In this document: positions 52,655 through 62,303 of the stretch, piece by piece
Layout of the letters: each line of letters begins with the position of its first letter
Numbering within the stretch: the first letter of the stretch is position 1
Assembly (NCBI RefSeq): GCF_011604685.1
Contig: NZ_CP050063.1
Location: forward strand, 2,564,501-2,628,500
Source: Spirosoma aureum
GTDB lineage: Bacteria > Bacteroidota > Bacteroidia > Cytophagales > Spirosomataceae
Length of the DNA: 64,000 bases
Reading direction: 5' to 3'
Position numbers and translations under genes: made by a program
The notes under the pieces: model-generated
Told to the model about the DNA's origin: nothing
What the model saw: only the letters and a program-made list of their open reading frames with translations
Database searches by the model: none

Positions 52655-53278
52655 ATGAATTTCAAACTGAATAATAAAATGAATTCAGGAGTTATTGCAG
52701 CTAGGGAAAAGGAAATTCTGTTAAGATTACGAGCGGACGACCACCGAGCTTTTGAAAATTTTTATAAAACTTATAGCGCCCGCATCTATAAAGCCATAGT
52801 GTCTATGATTAAAGACAGAGAAGTAGCCCAAGAGCTACTTCAGGATGTTTTTATCAAAGTATGGGAAAAACGTTTAGTTATTGATCCGGAAAATTCTTTC
52901 CAGTCATACTTATTTGCAATTTCCAGAAATATGGTTTATAACTACCTGAGAAGAACTTCCCTAAAATTACAGATTCATGCCTACTTATCAGCTTCGCAAT
53001 CGGAGTTATATACCCACGTCGAGGAAGAAATTCAATATAAGGAAATTGAAGAAACTATAAATAGTGCCATCCTCCGCCTTCCCACTCAGCGCAGAAAAAT
53101 ATTTATGCTATGCAAAATTGATGGAAAGAGCTATGAAGAAGTGAGCAAATTGCTGGGTATTTCGGTTGCAACCATTAACGACCATATCGTCAAGGCAACA
53201 CATTCATTGAAAATTGATCTTGGAAACATGGACCGAACATTGTCATTGGTCTCTTTATTAGTCCTACTTTATGAATGA
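52655..53278 (+). CDS. ECF sigma factor of the second SusCD locus
   Basis: 207 residues (a start at 52679 is also possible). Region 2: EKEILLRLRADDHRAFENFY, REVAQELLQDVFIKVWEKRL, SYLFAISRNMVYNYLRR. Region 4: LRLPTQRRKIFMLCKIDGKS and SYEEVSKLLGISVATINDHI. Complete in both DNA-binding regions. It should pair with the anti-sigma gene at 53688, but that gene is truncated, so the sigma factor may be free of control or silent. It is encoded 880 bases upstream of the SusC gene. Confidence 0.92.
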   Translation: MNFKLNNKMNSGVIAAREKEILLRLRADDHRAFENFYKTYSARIYKAIVSMIKDREVAQELLQDVFIKVWEKRLVIDPENSFQSYLFAISRNMVYNYLRRTSLKLQIHAYLSASQSELYTHVEEEIQYKEIEETINSAILRLPTQRRKIFMLCKIDGKSYEEVSKLLGISVATINDHIVKATHSLKIDLGNMDRTLSLVSLLVLLYE

Positions 53279-53687
53279 AGGAAAGGTAAAATTTAAATAT
53301 TATCGAACTCTGAAACGCTTTCACTTCCGCAATGAATTGCCGTCTATTTCGATATAATCAGAACAGCTTTAATAATTCTTCTGGATAATAGTATCTGATT
53401 CGCCTGTTCGCGATTTCTTACATTCACATCGCTCATTTCTAACTGTCTTAGAGCATACTCTATTTGTGCTGCCGTGCATTTTGCTGCCGTCGCGTTTCTG
53501 GCAAGTAACATTTTGTGACCTGTTCTGTCACCGAAAATCTCTAATCTTTAATTGTCCAATTTCATTGGGAATGGCGTAACTGCTTCTTGAATTAATCTAA
53601 TATTTTGTTTGCATCTAAAAAAATTATTTTTCTGAGCAGATGATGAGCGGCCCAAGTTTGTATTGTTTGTAATACAAACTTGGAACT
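53279..53687. other. 400-base gap between sigma and anti-sigma genes
   Basis: Sigma and FecR genes normally lie close together, so this gap is unusual. A 55-codon frame (53344-53511, minus) exists but has no recognisable features. Near the end, TTTGTATTG/TTTGTAATACAAACTTGG forms a short inverted repeat (AAGTTTGTATT at 53653-53663 with AATACAAACTT at 53671-53681), which could be an operator just before the FecR remnant. Confidence 0.45.
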
Positions 53688-54053
53688 ATGGATACTAATA
53701 AAATGCTGGCCCGCTACCAAAGTAATCAATGCACTGAGCAAGAAGCCAGAAGGCTTTTTGCTCATATTAAATCCGGGAAAGATCGTAAGCTGATAGAAAA
53801 ATTCATCGAAGAAAACCTGCATGATCCTTCAACAGAAAAAGCTATCGATGAAAACGGATCGTTACTCGAGGAAGCTTTTGAAAAGATCATCAGCAGGGTA
53901 AATGTTCGGCAAGCCCTAGGGCGGAAAGCGGGTACATTTATTTTCACGGGCAATGGATTTAAGAAAGTATTATTCCCAATCGCCGTGTGGTATGATATAG
54001 CGTTGGTTTGCAAAAACGCAAAAGTGCCTGCTATGAAAATTGGCGGGAAATGA
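53688..54053 (+). pseudogene. FecR-type anti-sigma factor truncated after the membrane segment
   Basis: 121 residues. The N-terminus (MDTNKMLARYQSNQCTEQEA, RRLFAHIKSGKDRKLIEKFI) is the cytoplasmic sigma-binding region of FecR-like proteins and VLFPIAVWYDIALVC may be what is left of the membrane helix. The chain then ends in KNAKVPAMKIGGK. The periplasmic FecR domain and DUF4974, some 230 residues in the intact copy at 40204, are missing, and the 104 bases before SusC do not encode them. It can no longer receive a signal from the STN domain of SusC. It might still bind sigma as an unregulated inhibitor. Confidence 0.75.
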
Positions 54054-54157
54054 CCCGTTCGGCTCGACTTCACGAGGTAGTTGAGGTTTTAAATAGGAGC
54101 GACACAAATATCAGCATCAAAAGAAATTCTTTGATTATCAATCCTTAATCCAGATTC

Positions 54158-57100
54158 ATGAAAATGTGTACATTAAATTGTGCCAACAGCTTCAGTATTA
54201 GGTCAGATGTCCGGTATTGGGCTGTACGGGAGGCACACTTTTTTTTTATACGAAGGACAACAGCATTGCCATTGCTCCTTATGATTTGCCTGCATTTGCC
54301 AGCCACAGCCCTGCCACATAGAATAACCTTTTCGGGCAAAAATGTTCATCTTGAAAGAGTGCTCCATGAAATTACACGTAATTCCGGTTACGCTTTTGTT
54401 TATAAGCTGGAATGGTTGAAAAGGGCAAGCAGAATCGACCTCAATATTAATAATAAGGACCTGGAAGGAGCATTGGCAGAGGTATTTAAAAATCAACCCT
54501 TTACGTATACGATCGTTGAAAAAACAGTAGTCCTTAAACTAAAAGAAGCCTCAGAAACAGGACTGAAACAAGCTCAGGATACTACTACCATACGTATCCT
54601 GGGACGTGTGATGGAGGTAAAAGATCCTCCCATTCCGCTTCCCGGTGCCTCCATTACCATTAAAGGTTCTCAGAAGGGGGCTACCACTGATGTAGACGGA
54701 GTATTCGAACTTCGGGTTCCCAAACAAAGCACCCTATTGATCAGTATGGTTGGCTACAAAACCCAGGAATATGTAGCAAGATCCGAACAGGCCAACGTGA
54801 TTATTTCGCTGGTTGAAGACCTGAAAGTGCTTGATCAGGTTGTTGTAACGGGCTTTGCTACGCAAAAGGTAAAAGAAATAGCAAGCTCCGTGGCTGTGAT
54901 CAATATGGAAAATATTGAAAATAAGCCTGTTACTCAGCTGTCTCAGGCCTTGCAAGGAGGAGGGACTGGCATCCAGGTCGCACAAAGCACGGGCCTTGTC
55001 GGAGGGGATAAGGGGTCAATTACCATAAGAGGGATTGCTACCATAGGCAATGCATCACCGCTTGTGTTGGTAGATGGGGTACCTTTTGATATGAATAATC
55101 TGGACCCGAACACTATAGCCAGCATCACGGTCCTTAAAGACGCAGCTTCTGCTTCCATGTATGGGGCAAGAGGGGCCAACGGCGTAATACTTATCACGAC
55201 CAAACGGGGCGTCGCCGGGGCACCCAATATAGAATATAATGGATTTTTGGGGATTCAGAAACCTGTTTACCAGCCCGATTTCGTGGATGCGGCTACGTGG
55301 ATGCAGATGAACAACCAGGCAAGCGCTAATTCGGGCGGGGGGAACCTTTATTCGCAAGGGGCGATAGACTCCACACGCTCCGGCATTGATCCTATACGGT
55401 ATCCGAACACCCGTTGGGCGGATCTGATCCTAAGAAAGTCGGCACCCATTCAGCAGCATTCGATATTGGTCTCGGGCGGAAACACCGCAGCCCGTTTCTC
55501 TCTTTCAGTGAACCACACACAGCAGGTAGGTCATCTACTGAATCTGAGAGAGCAGCAGTCTTCTTATAGGCGGACGACAGTCAGGGCCAACACCACCGTA
55601 GATTTATTGAAAAACCTGTTTGTCTACATGGATGTTTTCGCTTCTCGGTCTGATCAAAATGAACCGACTGCAAACAGTGCCTCCCGTAATACTGCTTATG
55701 TTTATGGAAAGCTTTTTACTATTTCCCCTAATGTTGTCTCCAAATACCCTTCCAAACCAGAAGTGAGACCTAATTATACATATTATGGGAATTATGGGGA
55801 AAGCTGGAATTTGACAGCAATTCTGGAGCAAGGGGGAGGAATAACCCGGTCCAGAGACGAGGCAATTATCAATATGCGGCCTCAATGGGAGATCTTCCCG
55901 AACCTTAAACTAAACGGGCAAGCCAGCTACCGGGTAACTTCCGGCCTCGACAGAATTGATCGGGACGCTTATGTTTTCTTTGATTATTTCAGTGAAAAAC
56001 AATCGGGAGTTCCGTATACCAACGAAAAAACCGCTACCCTGACGGGTAGAGAAAACTATTTTTATTTTGGGGGTAATCTTGACTATAAACTATCGCTTGG
56101 AAAACACAGCTTAAATGCCATTGCAGGTTACACTCAGGAACTGCGGACTTATGAGTCCTGGAAGGATGTAGCCATCCGTTCCGTTTTTGCCAAGGCATAT
56201 TATTCCTATAAAGATCGCTATCTGGTTGAAGCGGGAGTACGTAGGGACGGGTCTTCCCTTTTTGGCGAAGGCAATAAATGGGGGTATTTCCCTTCTCTGG
56301 CGGTGGGATGGAATATCGACCAGGAGCCATTTTTCCATATTCCGTTTATATCTGCATGGAAGCTGAGGGCCTCGTATGGTACTCTTGGAAATAATTCAAT
56401 CGATCCGTATTTGTACCAGAGTACAATCAATAACGATGGCACTGAGCAAATTATAGGCAACAGCGCCCTTAAATGGGAGCGATCTAACGTGCTCAACATT
56501 GCTACGGATATCAGTCTTTTTCGCGGGCTGGACCTAATGCTGGAATGGTTTGACAAAACCACCAGAGATGTAATAATTAGCGCTCAGCCATTGTATACGG
56601 GAGGGATAGGGGTAAATAATAATAATAACAGGATGCCACCGGTAAATACAGCCAGTGTAAGGGTACAGGGAATAGAAGCAAGCGTCAAATATCACGCCCG
56701 GATTTCACAGGATTTTAGTTTCAATTTCGGGTTGGGATACACGCATAACAAAAGCCGGATATTGAAACTGATCGGTAACAACAACTCAATCATTGATGGA
56801 AATACGATCATGCGCATTGGAGGTGCCATGAAAGAGAGTTATGGTTATGCCACCAAGGGATTACTGCGAGAGCAAGATATCACTGACACAATGGTGGTTA
56901 AGCTTCAGGGCCAAAAGGCGGGGGACATCCATTTTCTGGATATCAACAAGGACGGGATCATTTCAGACCTGGATCGTGTGCCGCTTGGAAGCACACAACC
57001 CAAGGATATCTTCTTCGGAAATTTAGGATTTAAATACCGGAATTTTGATTTTGATGCATTGGTTTCTGGACAGGCAGGCAGCCCTCGGTTTTATACCGGT

Positions 57101-57472
57101 CTGGTGTCGATTCCGTTAAATGTAGGAGGGGAAAGTGGAACCCCACAGCGCTATCACCTGGATTACTGGACGACCGAGCATCAGGATGCCCGCCTACCAA
57201 GATTGACGCTCACGCCAGGAAGCAATAATAACTTCTCCGATTTTTTTCGTCTCAATGGTGCTTTCGTAAGAGTTCGGTACATACAGATCGGCTATACACT
57301 TCCTAAAGGAATGGTTAAAGCGATCAGGGGTCAAAGCGTCAGGCTTTACTTGAATGCCCAAAATCCGTTTACTTTCTCCAAGGTAAAATTAATAGACCCC
57401 GAAACCGGAGGGGACCAAACCGCAGTACCACTGATGAAGGTATTTACGGGTGGAATCAATATCAAGTTTTAA
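54158..57472 (+). CDS. SusC-type TonB-dependent transporter with STN domain, second locus
   Basis: 1104 residues. A long basic N-terminus precedes the signal segment (TTALPLLLMICLHLPATAL). STN domain (ITFSGKNVHLERVLHEITRN, FTYTIVEKTVVLKL), carboxypeptidase-like domain (ILGRVMEVKDPPIPLPGASI, GATTDVDGVFELRVP), plug (VVVTGFATQKVKEIASSVAV, MYGARGANGVILITTKRG) and barrel ending in VFTGGINIKF. Structurally intact. The STN domain should contact FecR, whose periplasmic part is gone here. It is followed by its SusD partner after ten bases. Confidence 0.93.
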   Translation: MKMCTLNCANSFSIRSDVRYWAVREAHFFFIRRTTALPLLLMICLHLPATALPHRITFSGKNVHLERVLHEITRNSGYAFVYKLEWLKRASRIDLNINNKDLEGALAEVFKNQPFTYTIVEKTVVLKLKEASETGLKQAQDTTTIRILGRVMEVKDPPIPLPGASITIKGSQKGATTDVDGVFELRVPKQSTLLISMVGYKTQEYVARSEQANVIISLVEDLKVLDQVVVTGFATQKVKEIASSVAVINMENIENKPVTQLSQALQGGGTGIQVAQSTGLVGGDKGSITIRGIATIGNASPLVLVDGVPFDMNNLDPNTIASITVLKDAASASMYGARGANGVILITTKRGVAGAPNIEYNGFLGIQKPVYQPDFVDAATWMQMNNQASANSGGGNLYSQGAIDSTRSGIDPIRYPNTRWADLILRKSAPIQQHSILVSGGNTAARFSLSVNHTQQVGHLLNLREQQSSYRRTTVRANTTVDLLKNLFVYMDVFASRSDQNEPTANSASRNTAYVYGKLFTISPNVVSKYPSKPEVRPNYTYYGNYGESWNLTAILEQGGGITRSRDEAIINMRPQWEIFPNLKLNGQASYRVTSGLDRIDRDAYVFFDYFSEKQSGVPYTNEKTATLTGRENYFYFGGNLDYKLSLGKHSLNAIAGYTQELRTYESWKDVAIRSVFAKAYYSYKDRYLVEAGVRRDGSSLFGEGNKWGYFPSLAVGWNIDQEPFFHIPFISAWKLRASYGTLGNNSIDPYLYQSTINNDGTEQIIGNSALKWERSNVLNIATDISLFRGLDLMLEWFDKTTRDVIISAQPLYTGGIGVNNNNNRMPPVNTASVRVQGIEASVKYHARISQDFSFNFGLGYTHNKSRILKLIGNNNSIIDGNTIMRIGGAMKESYGYATKGLLREQDITDTMVVKLQGQKAGDIHFLDINKDGIISDLDRVPLGSTQPKDIFFGNLGFKYRNFDFDALVSGQAGSPRFYTGLVSIPLNVGGESGTPQRYHLDYWTTEHQDARLPRLTLTPGSNNNFSDFFRLNGAFVRVRYIQIGYTLPKGMVKAIRGQSVRLYLNAQNPFTFSKVKLIDPETGGDQTAVPLMKVFTGGINIKF

Positions 57473-57482
57473 AATGACTGCG

Positions 57483-59096
57483 ATGAAAAAAATATTCAGA
57501 ATCGTTTTGCCTGTGTTTATATCGACTGGAGCGCTGTTGGGCTGTACGGAAGACTTTCTGGTGAGGGACAACCTAACAGCCACAACGGATGATAAATGGT
57601 GGAGACTGGAATCTGATTTAAGAGGGTATCTGGAGCTGGTCTATAATAACGCTATTTCACCTGGCGCGTTAGGAGCATCGTTTCAGGCAAATTGTCGCAT
57701 GCACATGTCGGGAGTTACCGACGAAACCGTGTTCAGGGCAAATTTTGGGAGCTGGCAAGATTTTCCGCTCGGTTCGGCCACTACCAGCAACGCCTATGTG
57801 GGCGAATTATATAGTCAAAATTACCGCGATATCCGCAATACTTCCCGCATTCTTGAAAATTACTCCCGGGTGTATATGGAAGATCTATCAGTAAAGGAGA
57901 AATATGCGGCCGAGGCCAGAGCGTTAAGGGCCTATGCTCATCTGAAACTTTTCCAATTTTTTGGTCCGATACCCATTGTTACCAATAGCCTTTCTATTGG
58001 ACAGGCAAGAAACATTGCCAGAAACTCAGAAAAAGAAGTAATAAGCTTTATTTCTTCTCAACTGGACTCTGCTGCTGCCGTGCTTCCTGTGACCTATCCC
58101 ACCAGCGATGCTTACCGAATATCAAAAGGTGCTTGTTATGCTTTGCAGGTCCAATTGTACCTTACAGTGAAGGATTATCCAAAAACGATTGAATACGCCC
58201 GGAAGCTTATTGACCTTAAGAGCTATGATCTACATTATGCTACTAATACTGCGATCAACAGTTATGAGCAGCTATTCAGCTACGATGCCCTTGAGAATAA
58301 GGAGCGGATATTGTTCAGACGTGCCGGAAACGCCGGTGCCTTTTTTCGGTTTGCCCCAAAAAGCCTGGCGGGGCAGGCCTGTAACAGCCCTACAGCTTCA
58401 ATGGTTAATTCATACGAGACTCTACAGGGAAAAACATTGCAGGAATTAGGAGAAGACAGCCTTCAGATTTACTGGAAGAATCCGCTGTACAAAAACAACC
58501 GTGATCCGCGGATGGCTGTTAGTATACTATTTCCCGGTCAGACCTTTGTAAATAGGCTATTAGACCCTTTTTCGGGGACGGCTGATCCTATAGGGGCTGC
58601 CCAGTCTACCCAAACCGGTTATTGGGTACGAAAATATGTGAGTGCCTTAGACGTATCCAGAGCCAACAGCGGTTCATTAAACTTTATGACGATCCGTTAT
58701 GCGGAAGTTTTGCTGAATTACATCGAAGCGCTTATTGAATCCGGTCAATGGCAGCATCCAGATATTAAATTGTATCTCAATAAAATCAGGAATAGAGCTA
58801 AAATGCCAAACTATGATGAGAAGGCATATAATTCCCAGGAAAAATTACGCGAACTATACCGTAGGGAACGAAAAGTAGAACTGGCCTTTGAAGGCCAGCG
58901 GTTGTTTGATATCAGGAGATGGGGCATTGCCGAGCAGGTGCTAACCGGACCTGCACAGGGGGCAATCAATCCCATTACCAATCAGCCGGTAGTAGTTGAG
59001 ACCCGCGTTTTTGACCCAAAACGGGATTATCTTTGGCCCATACCCTTAATAGAAATGAATGGCAATGCGGCCATGACTCAAAATCCAGGATGGTAA
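57483..59096 (+). CDS. SusD/RagB-family lipoprotein, second locus
   Basis: 537 residues from the ATG at 57483 (MKKIFRIVLPVFISTGALLGC, lipobox cysteine 21); ATG at 57474 would add three residues. SusD features: EARALRAYAHLKLFQFFGPI, ACYALQVQLYLTVKDYPKTI, IRYAEVLLNYIEALIESGQW, YRRERKVELAFEGQRLFDIRRWG and a typical end (NAAMTQNPGW). Intact partner of the SusC upstream. No glycosidase, lyase, sulfatase or peptidase follows, so the nutrient of this locus cannot be guessed. Confidence 0.93.
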   Translation: MKKIFRIVLPVFISTGALLGCTEDFLVRDNLTATTDDKWWRLESDLRGYLELVYNNAISPGALGASFQANCRMHMSGVTDETVFRANFGSWQDFPLGSATTSNAYVGELYSQNYRDIRNTSRILENYSRVYMEDLSVKEKYAAEARALRAYAHLKLFQFFGPIPIVTNSLSIGQARNIARNSEKEVISFISSQLDSAAAVLPVTYPTSDAYRISKGACYALQVQLYLTVKDYPKTIEYARKLIDLKSYDLHYATNTAINSYEQLFSYDALENKERILFRRAGNAGAFFRFAPKSLAGQACNSPTASMVNSYETLQGKTLQELGEDSLQIYWKNPLYKNNRDPRMAVSILFPGQTFVNRLLDPFSGTADPIGAAQSTQTGYWVRKYVSALDVSRANSGSLNFMTIRYAEVLLNYIEALIESGQWQHPDIKLYLNKIRNRAKMPNYDEKAYNSQEKLRELYRRERKVELAFEGQRLFDIRRWGIAEQVLTGPAQGAINPITNQPVVVETRVFDPKRDYLWPIPLIEMNGNAAMTQNPGW

Positions 59097-59098
59097 TC

Positions 59099-59138
59099 TT
59101 TTGCCGATAAATACCGAATTCGGTATTTATCGGCAAAA
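59099..59138. repeat. 40-base perfect palindrome after the second SusD gene
   Basis: TTTTGCCGATAAATACCGAA followed at once by its exact complement. It begins three bases after the SusD stop codon. It is symmetric with T on the left and A on the right, the reverse of a standard bidirectional terminator, but a hairpin in the message would still protect or end the transcript. Confidence 0.85.
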
Positions 59139-59214
59139 TTCAACAAACTGCAATTCTTAACAATACCATTGGACGTGTTGCAACGATGATACTTAGTCTA
59201 TTTATTAATTATAA

Positions 59215-59735
59215 CGTCCAAAGTTGGCACAGGCTGACCCAAAGACTTTATGAGCCTGAAGTAATTGCCCATGGAGACACCGTGAAACAATTTCTGGCTA
59301 GTAGCCGCAATGTACTCTAAAAAAACGATGGATTGTGACCCAAATCGACAAGAGTAGGCATTACTGTTTTATGAATAGTATCTTGATCTTGAAGACTGCC
59401 TTTGAATTGAGCCAATCACTGAGTCAACTCTTTGAGCACAAAAGGGGTAAACTCTACGGCTTAACACCGTTTGGTAAACTGGAATGAGTGGATTTAACGG
59501 GCTGACTTCAAGGCATTCATCTAGCTCGTTCATTCAAAACCACTTCGATCAGCCCACCAGCGTGGAGAAACCTTATCTATTTTGACAATCGTAGCACGGA
59601 TGCGTCGAATGGATCGTTTAATGCCAAAACCAAGGCCTTTCGATGCCATTCCATGGGGTAAAGAACACCGAATTCTTTCTTTACCTGCTTACGCAGTAAT
59701 ATACTTAGCACACATATCTCCACAACCTTTGAGAT
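59215..59735 (+). pseudogene. ISL3-family (ISAon1-like) transposase relic, C-terminal part
   Basis: Recognisable pieces in shifting frames: PEVIAHGDTVKQFLASSRNV, LKTAFELSQSLSQLFEHKRG, then YFDNRSTDASNGSFNAKTKA, followed by a frame change into KEHRILSLPAYAVIYLAHI. These are the last third of ISL3-type DDE transposases (NRSTNAxAESFNAKIKAFR is the signature). Several stop codons and at least two frame shifts make it dead; the catalytic N-terminal part is absent. It lies at the border between the second SusCD locus and the AT-rich island. Confidence 0.85.
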
Positions 59736-59769
59736 TGCTCCTTAATCCGGATACAAATCAAACAAAAAA

Positions 59770-59806
59770 AAAGCACTCAAATCGCTGATTATGAGTGCTT
59801 TGTCTT
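59770..59806 (+). terminator. Intrinsic terminator, probably bidirectional
   Basis: AAAGCACTCA (59770-59779) and TGAGTGCTTT (59792-59801) pair around a 12-base loop; A9 precedes and GTCTTTTT follows. Likely the terminator that belonged to the transposase relic or its former neighbour. Confidence 0.75.
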
Positions 59807-59833
59807 TTTACTTGCAGAGAGAGAGGGTAGCTG

Positions 59834-59878
59834 ATATTAGACTGATAATCAGTTATTTACTGGTAATCAGTCTAATAT
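59834..59878. repeat. Imperfect 20-base inverted repeat at the island border
   Basis: ATATTAGACTGATAATCAGT (59834-59853) and ACTGGTAATCAGTCTAATAT (59859-59878) are complementary at 18 of 20 positions with a five-base centre. Part of the arm (GTCTAATATA) recurs at 60052-60061. It could be an operator, a terminator or an element end. Confidence 0.5.
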
Positions 59879-60119
59879 ATACACCTTATAGGAACTTGTA
59901 TACAGCAGACTATCACAAAAACATAATGTTGTAAGGGGTTGATTATGAGATATTTACTCTGTGTTCTTTTAGGAAAACAAGTATCCTATTTAGTTGTAAT
60001 GGGTGAATTAGAACCCAGATACAGTGTATAGCAAAAGTCATATTACACTATGTCTAATATAAATTTTATAGGCTTATTCACAGATTAGTAGCTTTTCTTG
60101 TTATTAGTCATTAACGAAA

Positions 60120-62252
60120 CTAAAAATTAATAACTGAGAAATCTCTTTCTGTAATAACGTACAATGCTTTACCCGATGGATGGAATTTAATACTAGTAAT
60201 TGAATCATTAAATTGGCCATCTTTAATCGTTGTGCCGGATGCCACATCTTTGATTAATATATTATTCAAATCTCCGAATGCAATCTTTTTTCCATCGTTA
60301 CTAAATTCGATCCGAGTAATATCTTTCATATTCGAAAATGGTAGCTTACTTACTATTGCTCCGGTGTTTAGATTAAATATTGTCAACGTATTTATATTTG
60401 AGGAAGCTGCTAAATAGCTACCATCTTTACTTACGCTAGAGTAATAAATAAAATCTTTATTGGAAAAATATATATTTTTAAGCTCTTTGCCAGTTGCTAA
60501 TTCTAGTAATTTTATATTTCCGGTATTATAATCAAAAGAATAAACTTTTTGATTATCATTACTCATGCCAAGATAACGCCCTTTAAATGAAAAAATATTT
60601 TTGCCAGAATTTATATCCCAAATACTAGTTTCGTTGTAATCGCCATCTTTATTGTAAAATACAAAATTACCATCTGAGCTGAGTATTGATGAAGTATCGC
60701 AAATGGATGTAGAATTTGAGCCTAATGATTGCTTAAGTATTGGAGTATTTGTACCTTGATTTATATCCCATCTAGTTACCTCAGGACAAGGATTTTGCCC
60801 CAAAGTGGTCAAAATATTATTATTAATGTTTACTACTTTTATATAGTTGTTATTACTTAAACTCGGCATTAATTGCTGACCATTAATAGTATTCCAAATT
60901 TTAAAAATACTCTGATCTACCGTCGCCATTAATTTGCTATTGATAGAAATGGCTCCTGCTTTTACTAAATGTATATGCCTTTCAGTTGGAATATTGTATG
61001 CCTCTCCGGTTGCAGGATTATATAGTGAAATTATATTATCATTCATCGAATGTGCTTTAGCTAAGAACTTACCATCAGAGCTAATTGCTGCAATTCCGAT
61101 TTCCTGAGACGGTTGAGACCATAATACTGCCAAATTTTTAGCATCTATCACACCCAAATTAGTGATATAGTAACGCCCATCGTAGCTTATATTATAACCA
61201 TAGCCCAAATCCAATTTTTTTTCTATTCGCTTACTAGCTATATTCCATATATTGACAGAATATTTATTGCTAGAATAATCATAGCTATTTGCAAAAATTC
61301 GCTCACCATTTAGGTCGATAAATAAATTGAAAAGTGGAGTTTCACTATCCGTTTGCTTCCAAATTTCTTTCCCAGTGGCCGCATCATATAGGATAAAATA
61401 TTTACTAAACCCCGCAACGATATACTTTTGATCTTTTGTCATTGATACGCTATAAGGGGTCTCAACTGTGTTTATTGTTTTTATCAACTCACCAGTAGAG
61501 ATACTCCACAATCGAATAGTCAAATCGGCACAGCTAACCAAATATTTATTATCAGCAGAAACATTTATGCTGTATATATAGCCTGTATGTGCACTCAAGG
61601 TTTTTTTTAGAATACCATTTTTCCAATCCCAAATAAAAATCTTATTATTACTTGTAGAGAACAAATCTTTTTCATCAACCGAAAGCCTTAAAATTTGATT
61701 TGTAAATGACCCACCGTCTAATGTTTTTAAAAGAGCTTTATTTGAATAATCCCAGACTTTTATCTTATCTAGTTCTTGTGAAATTACAATACCATTGTTT
61801 GTAATAGCAACAGCACCGATATTTTTATAGACCATCTTTTCGGTAATTGAAAAGCCAGAAGCAACTGGAATTACTATTGATACATTAATCGAAGTTTCAA
61901 GTAATATCTTATCGTTGCAACTTGTTAAGGCTTCGGCGGTTATTTTATAGTTTCCATCATTCGAAAAATTATATGAAAATGACTGACTTTTTAAGAGTGT
62001 GGTGGAATTTATTTTTTTATTACTCCCATCTGTAATACTCCATGTAATTTGGTCAGAAATGTCAGCAACTTCTCCAGATAATGAAAAAATATATTTATTT
62101 AGATCGCTTGCATCTACAACTGAGGATAAACCCGCTGGTTTAATGCAAGTCTTTGTAGGTTCAGCTTCTTTTTTACAGGATATTAAACTGTTCAATAGCA
62201 TAAAAAGCAAAATGAACTGTAAGCCTTTGGTAGTAATTATTTTGTTTAACAT
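60120..62252 (-). CDS. Exported WD40-like beta-propeller lipoprotein on an AT-rich island
   Basis: 710 residues with lipoprotein signal (FILLFMLLNSLISC, cysteine 26). Residues ~35-130 look like an Ig/PKD-type domain (DLNKYIFSLSGEVADISDQI, SYNFSNDGNYKITAEA). The remainder is built of WD40-like blades: LDGGSFTNQILRLSVDEKDL, LSAHTGYIYSINVSADNKYL, IRLWSISTGELIKTI, ISSDGKFLAKAHS, IEFSNDGKKIAFGDLNNILI. Codons are markedly AT-rich compared with the core genes. It is probably a surface or periplasmic protein-interaction scaffold carried by the integrase-containing element; no enzymatic domain was seen. Confidence 0.82.
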   Translation of the reverse strand: MLNKIITTKGLQFILLFMLLNSLISCKKEAEPTKTCIKPAGLSSVVDASDLNKYIFSLSGEVADISDQITWSITDGSNKKINSTTLLKSQSFSYNFSNDGNYKITAEALTSCNDKILLETSINVSIVIPVASGFSITEKMVYKNIGAVAITNNGIVISQELDKIKVWDYSNKALLKTLDGGSFTNQILRLSVDEKDLFSTSNNKIFIWDWKNGILKKTLSAHTGYIYSINVSADNKYLVSCADLTIRLWSISTGELIKTINTVETPYSVSMTKDQKYIVAGFSKYFILYDAATGKEIWKQTDSETPLFNLFIDLNGERIFANSYDYSSNKYSVNIWNIASKRIEKKLDLGYGYNISYDGRYYITNLGVIDAKNLAVLWSQPSQEIGIAAISSDGKFLAKAHSMNDNIISLYNPATGEAYNIPTERHIHLVKAGAISINSKLMATVDQSIFKIWNTINGQQLMPSLSNNNYIKVVNINNNILTTLGQNPCPEVTRWDINQGTNTPILKQSLGSNSTSICDTSSILSSDGNFVFYNKDGDYNETSIWDINSGKNIFSFKGRYLGMSNDNQKVYSFDYNTGNIKLLELATGKELKNIYFSNKDFIYYSSVSKDGSYLAASSNINTLTIFNLNTGAIVSKLPFSNMKDITRIEFSNDGKKIAFGDLNNILIKDVASGTTIKDGQFNDSITSIKFHPSGKALYVITERDFSVINF

Positions 62253-62303
62253 AAATTTATAGTTCTTATTTTTTTAATTTGGTAAAATTAGGAATAAGAT
62301 AAA

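Noticed and set aside
53344..53511. 55-codon minus-strand frame between the second sigma gene and the FecR remnant
   Set aside because: Plausible helical composition but no family, no clear promoter and too short to separate from chance.
59582..59788. 68-codon open frame at the island border
   Set aside because: Its KEHRILSLPAYAVIYLAHI part is the frame-shifted end of the ISL3-type transposase relic, not a separate gene.
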